DNA of 64,000 bases from Boswellia sacra. Its lineage: Eukaryota; Streptophyta; Magnoliopsida; Sapindales; Burseraceae. The stretch's first letter is position 1, and each line of letters begins with the position of its first letter. Shown here one piece after another: positions 56,660 to 64,000 of this stretch. The position numbers and the translations under genes are program-made. Where the stretch lies: NCBI GenBank assembly GCA_013180625.2, contig SNVD02013971.1, positions 1-64,000 of the forward strand, in the 5' to 3' direction. The notes below the pieces were generated by a model. The model did not search any database and was not told where the DNA came from. It saw only the letters and a list, made by a program, of their open reading frames with translations.

Positions 56660-57550
56660 TGAAAGTTTTTGCAGTGTATGGTAGTTACGAATAATATAAC
56701 TGAAAACACTAACGTAAATTGGAACATGATTTTAACATAATTCGGTTATAACCAACTTACATCCACGGACAACAAGAGTTGTAATCTACTATGTTGTATG
56801 TGTTTACACTCGACTCTTTATAGTGTTAGATACATGCTTACTCACTAACTTAATCTATGTAAACTTGATCAACCTCAATCACAATCATAGTCCTTCACAC
56901 ACTCTTCTAATGCTATTTTTTTCTGTCACGACTATCTTAACTAAACATAGTTAAGAATAACATAATATCCGTTAAGAATAACATAATATCCGTAACTGGT
57001 ACAGACACATGTGATTACTCAACTCCCTTAAGCTCACACGTTCTATAACAATTAACCAAAGCCTAAAGCTTTACACAAGACATAAAAAACAAATAAAAGA
57101 TGCACTCAAACTTGCTCTTGCTTGCTCTCTCTCAATTTGCCTTGAATGCATTGAATGCCTTCCACTAAAAGCTATGAAGATAACTTTATATAGTATTTGA
57201 CATCAATTGTAATCTTTATCATGATCCTATAGAATTTCATAAAGCTCGTAAGAAAAGTTCAGATAATAATCAAACATTATAAGAAGTGATAATATACTCT
57301 CCTAAGTAAACTAGAATACTTAAAAAATATCATAATCTAATAAAAGATAATTAATGCAAGTATAAAACTTTCAACTATGATACTAAATCCAAACTTATTA
57401 TATTATAATTACAATTCTCCTAAAACAAAATATCTATATAAAATAAATGAGATTAGTAGAATAACCACATTTAATGTTTTTATCACATGATGACAAATTA
57501 AATTATTATGTGTAATGCACATGCCATATATGTCACGTATGGAACCAACA
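56660..57550 (-). repeat. Solo LTR of the copia family, reverse orientation
   Basis: The reverse complement follows the copia LTR (35866-36775): it starts TGTTGGTTCC...'gcatgtgcatt', contains 'gatcaagtttacatagatt', 'ctataaagagtcgagtgtaaacacatac' and 'caactcttgttg..cgtggatgtaag', and ends near 'tgcaaaaacttt'. No internal domain or partner LTR is nearby. Flanks GTAAC and TTAAT match at only three of five positions. It is an old product of LTR-LTR recombination. Confidence 0.82.
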
Positions 57551-57555
57551 TTAAT

Positions 57556-58122
57556 CATATTATTGATGTAAAATAGAGACGCTTTTACAAACTAGAGTGA
57601 TTAATTTGATCTACCATTGAAGGCTATCCAACGTTGTCAATACTACTTTCGATATTTTCCTAAGAAGGTTTATTTCCACATTTGGGAAGTGGGACTTAAA
57701 TTTGATCATAAATAAATTCATATATATTTAAAAACATATGGATACGCTATAAAAAAAAGCACCTAATTGTTGAAAAGTCTGTGTTAATTAGGGCATGCAA
57801 GGGATTTCCTCCATTGGATTGGATGGAGGGACTAGATAAATAATTATCCAAGAGGTGGGTACAATAGAAGGGGGTAAATATGTAATTATAGACTGGTCAC
57901 GCCAGCCACCAAGCAATGCAATCTTGGATCATCTCCTCACTAGTGGTCTGGTTCGGATCCACTGTGAGACCCGCGATCCACGTCATCTATTTATCCAAAA
58001 AATGAAGAAAGAACATGTTGCTTTCACACATGTATGTAAATATGTGACTACAGAAACTGCCAAAAGAGACAGCTGCTCCTCACGTGAGTCCCACACCCTG
58101 CCTTCCGCACTCTTTTTTTTAT
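57556..58122. promoter_or_regulatory. Possible host-gene upstream region, distal part
   Basis: Base composition becomes more balanced (57850-58110) and a CCACGTCA box (57978-57985) and a CACGTG (58081-58086) appear. An 89-codon open frame at 57855-58124 is not recognised. The MITE at 58123-58336 separates it from the proximal part. Confidence 0.3.
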
Positions 58123-58336
58123 GAGTAATGCTACTCTTACAAACTATTTATACAAACTCATCCATACAAATTGACGTGGTATAATATGATTTGACAAATA
58201 AATACAGTGATTTGATAAATATATATTAATTATAAATGACATTAATTAAGATGGATGATATGGCGATCACATAGGGATGCCACATCAGTTTATACGTGTA
58301 AATTTATATAAATAATTTGTATAAGTAGCATTACTC
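58123..58336. mobile_element. Mutator-type MITE, 214 bp
   Basis: The ends GAGTAATGCTACT...AGTAGCATTACTC form a clear inverted repeat that continues '(c/t)ttacaaa(c/t)tatttatacaaa'. The duplication TTTTTTTAT is perfect at 58114-58122 and 58337-58345, though low in complexity. Confidence 0.75.
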
Positions 58337-58379
58337 TTTTTTTATTATTGTCATTATTTTTTTTTACGTCTTGTGTTGG

Positions 58380-58584
58380 TGTAGGATAAAATATGGCACG
58401 CCGGCACGGTTGCCTCACGTGTCTCCACGTGACTTATTCTCTCGAGGCTAAACTAAACGCTTCAGTTCTCCCTCAGCCTCTCTTTTGTTTTATTGGAAAG
58501 CGTTTCATAGCAGCTCGTAGGCTAGAGTGAGCGGTTCCATTGATTTGATTACTCTATTCGTCTACATCTCAATGCCTTAAGGAA
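58380..58584 (+). promoter_or_regulatory. G-box cluster and leader of a possible host gene
   Basis: Two CACGTG boxes lie 10 bp apart (58416-58421 and 58426-58431) in a GC-rich context, followed by a pyrimidine-rich leader-like segment and the ATG at 58585. CACGTG is bound by plant bZIP and bHLH factors. The arrangement is typical of stress- or light-responsive promoters; the gene itself is uncertain. Confidence 0.35.
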
Positions 58585-58632
58585 ATGGCTAGGGTACAGC
58601 GGAAAAAAACCACGGCTAAATGGTCTACCTAA
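58585..58632 (+). CDS. Possible first exon or remnant, 15 codons
   Basis: ATG at 58585 opens 'MARVQRKKTTAKWST' and meets TAA at 58630. It may be a truncated first exon of a lost gene or chance. No splice donor with good consensus lies before the stop and no continuation is seen. Listed because of its place behind the G-box cluster. Confidence 0.15.
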   Translation: MARVQRKKTTAKWST

Positions 58633-59949
58633 GTGTCCATTAATAAATATCACCTTCTTTTTTAGAAAAATAAAATGCATTATTAGGGTAAAAAATTAAT
58701 TATTTATATTGAATATATTTAAGTGACCTATCCATTTTTGTATAGGATGGAATTATTTACACGAAAAAATTTATTATGTATATCTATTTATTTAATAAAT
58801 TATTTTATTATTAGAATATTCTTATTTGAAATTAGATACACGAATTTCTCATTTGTAGGACCTCATAACTTTTTATTTCTTGTGCTAAATTTCTTCCCTC
58901 TTTCAATTCACTAGAAGAATAATTCTCCATAAGTGATTGCTAAGAGCCTTCCTATGTGAGCTGAGATTAAAATTGATAGATGAGACAAATAGATCACACA
59001 CGAGAGTCTACCGGGATTGAAAACTCGAATAATTTAGCACATAGGTTTCTCAAAAGTTCAAAATTTTGGTTTTTGTTCTCCAACGATCAAGCAGACAAGG
59101 AACCGTAATACTGGAAATTACTGTTTTTACAAGTGATAGATAGCAATATTAGCTTGAAATATGCGATGTATTCAAGGAGGTTTAAGTAGATGCGTACCTT
59201 TAGATTGGATGGAAAAAGAAACTGAGTGCATAAATCAAACCAAAAAATACATAGGAAAATATAGAGTATAAATACTGTTTACTCTCTTCTTTGTCTTTTT
59301 CTTATTGGGTCAGCCATGAAAAATTTGCGTTTGCTAATATAACCTTATTGATAAATGTTATCAATTTTCATTTGATTTTTGTTTTCTCTTTTAATTTGGT
59401 AAAGTCAAAATGAAAATGTTTTGCAAGCTTTAATTATTGAAAATTGTTATTTTAGTTTTCGAACTCTAGCGAAAGAATATGAAATATGTAAACAAAATGA
59501 AAGAGAAAAGCAATAGTGATTTAGTTTGTGTAGAGAGAGAAACAAATTACATAAAAGATGAAAAAATTAATAAATAAGGTTACTATTGTTAATTTTGCAT
59601 ATAGGTGTTTAGAGTAAGTTCTTGGATGGTAATAGAATCCATTTACATAGACTTTAAGTCTATACAAGCCCAAAATATAATCCAACAGGAAGATCAATCC
59701 AAAGCAAAATAAAAGGATTCATGTAAAGAGGGCTACGAAGCCCATGAGGTTTCAACCATCAAGGTGGTCAAAGTTGACCTGGTCAATGTATAGGTCAACA
59801 TGTAACAGACGCCACATGGCGCAACAAGGCCTTTTCCACATCCAAAATCCCTGTAAAGAGGGGAAGATGCCCTGATTTACATGAACAACACAAATGCACC
59901 CACTAAAATTAACCTCAATATAGTTAATTGGTAATTGAGTAGTTTTACG
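58633..59949. other. Spacer, no gene recognised
   Basis: AT-rich. 59740-59880 is less AT-rich, with 'ggtcaaagttgacctggtcaa' forming an inverted repeat, otherwise nothing. Confidence 0.4.
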
Positions 59950-60110
59950 TATACAACCAATTCAAATAATTAAATCTATACAACCTGACATCACATAAAT
60001 TTATTAGATAAGTAAAAATGAAAAGAAAATAAAAATTTTTTAATCAAATAAACCGAAACCCACCTATCCAATAAGTTTGTGGTAAGTCAGGTTGTATATA
60101 AACAATTATT
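59950..60110. mobile_element. Possible small MITE or inverted repeat
   Basis: 'tacaacctgacatcacataaatttattagataagt' on the left is mirrored by 'acctatccaataagttTgtggtaagtcaggttgta' on the right, around an A-rich centre. The borders are uncertain. Confidence 0.5.
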
Positions 60111-60501
60111 CATTGACAATTATCAACCTAACTACTTAAAAAGGGTTGACGGTACTTCCAACCTCAGCCTTAGAGAATCCTCCTTAAGCTCCACACTCAT
60201 ATGGGATCTACCTGCAATCCCTCAACTACAGGATGGGATAAAACCAAATCCTAAAAGTGAAATGATAATTACTAGTTGTAACCACCTTGAATTCAGGTCC
60301 GAGCAAACCTAAACACTACATGATTATAAAACACTTCAAACAGTGGCAAACCCAGTGGCAACCCCAGGATTATGGTTTTAGTGGCGCCAAAATATTAAAC
60401 TATATTATAAATTCTAAATATGAGAAATTATATTAATTGATTAATATTTAAGGTTACTAACATTGATCAAATATGAACTCTTATACAAATTTTGAAAATG
60501 A

Positions 60502-60534
<33 letters not shown>

Positions 60535-60622
60535 GTCGATTAATCTAAATCAATAAAATAAAAATGAATAAATATATTACTTAAATAACATACATGAAAA
60601 AAAGTTGAAAGAAAACTAATTA
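60111..60622. other. Spacer with (AT)n
   Basis: (AT)n at 60510-60534. Nothing else seen. Confidence 0.4.
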
Positions 60623-60627
60623 TAATC

Positions 60628-62034
60628 TGATAAGTGTCTATTTATATATCATTTTCAAATCAATTCGTCCATGTTTCTTTGCTATATTCCTTGGTATTTT
60701 TATGTTTTTGTGTGGTTTTGATGTTTGTAGGAGTTTTGGAGCAACTTGCACAAAAATGGAGTAAAACCCTTCATTTTCACCTCTGCTAGTCAACCATCTT
60801 CTCGGATTTAATTGTATTGATATACAATGAACCCGATGACATATCATATACCGTTGAAAAGCTCTCGAAGTCTACTTTTTGGAGAAATTTACGGTTTATG
60901 AATCCATTCAGTGTACCGAAAGTTGTAATCAAAACAGTGTGAGAAGTGTAGAAATGTAATTCCACACATCACTGTAGCATGTATAATACGGGACACTGTA
61001 GCACGTTACTGTAGCAGAGTATTTAAACACATTTTAGGGTTTTATTTCATAACTTGAAGAGGGGAGAACGTGGAGGAGGCTGCATCTTTGGATTTCTCTC
61101 ATCTCTTGGAGTTCTTGAAGGAGATTGAAGGCTTGGAAAGAGGAAGAACTACAATCTTAAGAGATTTTCATCAAATTTGCTAAGTTTTCCCTTTCCCTTT
61201 CATTTTCTGGAATGTCTCCATATTGTATTGTATTTATACACATCTAGATGTGTAACTAAATCTGAATTGGTTGAGGGTGATTTCAAAGCCTTGATATGGT
61301 TTTTGTGAAGTTGATTGTGCAAGGAATTGTTATCCAATTCTCTAATTGAAGTTGCTTGTATTTTCCCATGTTTAATGCTTATGATTGCTTGCTGGATTGT
61401 ATTTGGGTGGCCAACTGAATATAATCTGGTATTGTCTATTGCTAGACTAGAAATCTTGATCCGTAATTGTCTTGAATTTCTAATCATTAGTAGCAAAATT
61501 GTGATCAGAGATTGCAATTGGAGAATATAACCTAAGTTAAATAATCCGAGCTTGTGTGTTTATTGCTTAGATCAACCTGTCTTTCTTTCATAATGCATCC
61601 ATTGAATTAAATTTAGAGAGCTTGTTCTAGGTTGTTTAATGGATAGAGATTAAGTAAAGAGCCTATTTTATTTAACAACAAAGTAAGGAAAGATTGGGGT
61701 AATAGAGCTTGTTATTATCTACGGTTGATAACTTCAATGCTGTAATTAGATGACAATTCTACAATTAATTCGCAAATCCATATCTTGTGGTAGAGAAGGA
61801 TCCCTTAACCAGCTTTCTCCCATTGATTTTTCATTCAAATTTACTTTCTGTTTTGTTATTCTTTACTTGCATTCTTATTTCATTTAGTAAATCATTCAAC
61901 AAAAATCCCCCCTGTTTAGTTTATTGTTGCCGGAAATAACAAATTCAATTAGAATCAATCCTCGTGGGAACGATATCTTACTTATCACTTTATTACTTGT
62001 GCGACTAGTATACTTGCTAGTTTCGAACGCATCA
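60628..62034 (+). repeat. Left LTR of the minimal Athila derivative
   Basis: TGATAAGTG...GCATCA, 1407 bp. TATTTAAA at about 61019. Closest to the LTR at 62767. Confidence 0.92.
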
Positions 62035-62040
62035 AGTTTT

Positions 62041-62058
62041 TGGCGTCGTTGCTGGGGA
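62041..62058 (+). other. Primer-binding site, Athila type
   Basis: TGGCGTCGTTGCTGGGGA, the same site type as at 3845. Confidence 0.8.
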
Positions 62059-62766
62059 TTGATTCTAATTGAATAAAAAAAAGAACAAAAGAAGAAGAAT
62101 AAGAGATCTATACCCTTAAGTGTTCTTAAACAGAATGAAACAACAAAGTGTGGGAGTGTAGTTTTCTTTTGTTTCCTACAAAAAAAAAAAAAGATTGAGT
62201 GTTCTAAATAAGTTTGGGGGAGTAACCTGGTGAATTGAAATGAAGTTGTGTTATAGGGTTGAGCTCTACATAGTCTTGAATGATTTATGTGTTTGTGGGT
62301 GATTTGAGCCAAATTATTATCCTTTATCATACCTTCACCCAAGCCAAACGTTACAAGCTTAATAAAGTCCTACTTGATTCTTGGTGTTGTGCATGTCTAC
62401 ATTAGTGGAGAGTGACTTGAAAAGCAGGCCTATGGAGTTCATTTATACACACATCTTCAATATTAAATATGATTCATTTTTATGCATAAACTCATCCGGG
62501 TTACAAGTGATTAGGTGAGAATGGCTCTACACACACACACTTGAGGAATTGAAATGAAGCGAAACTAATCTTTGAGATGAAATTCTTGATCAAGTGCATT
62601 ATTTTGAAGTTTTCCTTGGGTTATAATTAAGTACAATCTTTGAGGCCTATTTGCAAGATGAAGCATTTGTGTGTTTTAATTTTTTTGTTGATTCTGTTTC
62701 GGTTTAGTTTTATTTCACATTGTCGTAGTTGCTCGAGGACTAGCAAAGTCTAAGTGTGGGGGAATT
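62059..62766 (+). other. Interior of the minimal Athila derivative
   Basis: From about 62090 it matches 9590-10264 almost base for base, ending in GTGTGGGGGAATT. The deletion junction lies in the A/G-rich tract, which may have guided template switching. Confidence 0.85.
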
Positions 62767-64000
62767 TGATAAGTGTCTATTTATATATCATTTTCATATC
62801 AATTCGTCCATGTTTCTTTGCTATATTCCTTGGTATTTTTATGTTTTTGTGTGGTTTTGATGTTTGTAGGAGTTTTGGAGCAACTTGCACAAAAATGGAG
62901 TAAAACCCTTCATTTTCACCTCTGCTAGTCAACCATCTTCTCGGATTTAATTGTATTGATATACAATGAACCCGATGACATATCATATACCGTTGAAAAG
63001 CTCTCGAAGTCTACTTTTTGGAGAAATTTACGGTTTATGAATCCATTCAGTGTACCGAAAGTTGTAATCAAAACAGTGTGAGAAGTGTAGAAATGTAATT
63101 CCACACATCACTGTAGCATGTATAATACGGGACACTGTAGCACGTTACTGTAGCAGAGTATTTAAACACATTTTAGGGTTTTATTTCATAACTTGAAGAG
63201 GGGAGAACGTGGAGGAGGCTGCATCTTTGGATTTCTCTCATCTCTTGGAGTTCTTGAAGGAGATTGAAGGCTTGGAAAGAGGAAGAACTACAAATCCTAA
63301 GAGATTTCATCAAATTTGCTAAGTTTTTCCCTTTCCCTTTCATTTTCTGGAATGTCTCCATATTGTATTGTATTTGTATTCTATCTGAATATGTGTAACT
63401 AAATCTGAATTGGTTGAGGGTGATTTCAAAGCCCTTGATATGGTTTTTGTAAGTTGATTGTGCAAGGAATTGTTATCCAATTCTCTAATTGAAGTTGCTT
63501 GTATTTTCCCATGTTTAATGCTTATGATTGCTTGCTGGATTGTATTTGGGTGGCCAACTGAATATAATCTGGATATTGTCTATTGCTAGACTAGAAATCT
63601 TGATCCGTAATTGTCTTGAATTTCTAATCATTAGTAGCAAAATTGTGATCAGAGATTGCAATTGGAGAATATAAACTAAGTTAAATAATCCGAGCTTGTG
63701 TGTTTATTGCTTAGATCAACCTGTCTTTATTTTCATAATGCATCAATTGAATTAAATTTAGAGAGCTTGTTCTAGGTTGTTTAATGGATAGAGATTAAAT
63801 AAAGAGCCTGTTTTGTTTAACAACAAAGTAAGGAAAGATTGGATAACAGAGCTTGTTGTTATCTACGGTTGGTAATTTCAATGGTGTAATTGGATGACAA
63901 TTCTACAATTAATTCGCAAATCCATATCTTGTGGTAGAGAAGGATCCCTTAACCAGCTTTCTCCCATTGATTTTTCATTCAAATTTACTCTCTGTTTTGT
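62767..64000 (+). repeat. Second LTR of the minimal Athila derivative, cut by window
   Basis: Nearly identical to 60628-61870, apart from a small difference near 61230/63370. Confidence 0.92.

Larger units (their letters stand above)
60628..64000 (+). mobile_element. Minimal Athila derivative (LTR, 732-bp interior, LTR), truncated by window end
   Basis: The left LTR is 60628-62034 and the second LTR starts at 62767 and runs past the window. The interior holds only a primer-binding site (62041-62058), a short A-rich junction, and the 3' non-coding region with polypurine tract found in the element at 2415-11687. There is no gag or pol at all. The LTRs are a diverged subtype of the same family. 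The right target duplication lies outside the window; the left flank is TAATC. Confidence 0.88.

Overview
This window comes from the nuclear genome of a flowering plant, probably a eudicot. The evidence is plant-specific transposon families (Athila and Tat/Ogre-like gypsy elements, a SIRE-like copia element, Mutator-like elements with DUF1985/Ulp1 genes, a LINE with DUF4283), AT-rich spacers and a plant LOG-type gene fragment. The species cannot be named from sequence alone. Almost everything is mobile DNA in nested layers. I see no intact host gene, only a possible promoter and first exon near 58.4-58.6 kb.

Layout. (1) 1-1805: right end of a Mutator-like element (MULE-1), with a broken DUF1985 gene on the minus strand. 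(2) 2342-34659: a second, related MULE (MULE-2) of about 9 kb. It has matching terminal inverted repeats and a 9-bp target duplication (TTCTTTTTT). It carried a DUF1985/Ulp1-protease gene on the plus strand and a transposase on the minus strand, now split by two LTR retrotransposons. (2a) An Athila-type element (2415-11687, perfect TSD TGATG) sits in its left terminal repeat. (2b) A Tat/Ogre-like element (17787-31863) sits inside the transposase gene. This second element itself contains an ORF1-only LINE (23984-26281, 9-bp TSD), a hAT-type element (28528-29330, perfect 8-bp TSD) and many tandem-repeat arrays. (3) 35866-45760: a decayed SIRE-like copia element with gag, pol and an extra 3' frame. 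(4) 46-60 kb: AT-rich DNA with Mutator-type MITEs (perfect 9- or 10-bp TSDs), a PIF/Harbinger-like element, a reverse-oriented solo LTR of the copia family, and a small G-box-rich segment. (5) 60628-64000: a minimal Athila derivative (LTR, 732-bp interior, LTR) cut by the window end.

The most unusual object is the Athila-type element at 2415-11687. It has lost the Gag capsid and almost all of RT-RNaseH-integrase. In their place it carries a small Cys-rich basic protein frame resembling the nucleic-acid-binding proteins of flexuous plant RNA viruses, four 68-bp repeats each with CACGTG and a hairpin, and an intron-less, degenerate copy of a host LOG gene (cytokinin riboside 5'-monophosphate phosphoribohydrolase). 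Its LTRs are nearly identical, so this cargo-carrying derivative moved recently, presumably using proteins from another element. Part of its 3' non-coding region is also present, collinearly, in the otherwise unrelated Tat-like element, which suggests exchange between lineages.

Limits: all boundaries, similarities and identities were judged by eye. Family names rest on recognised motifs, not database searches.
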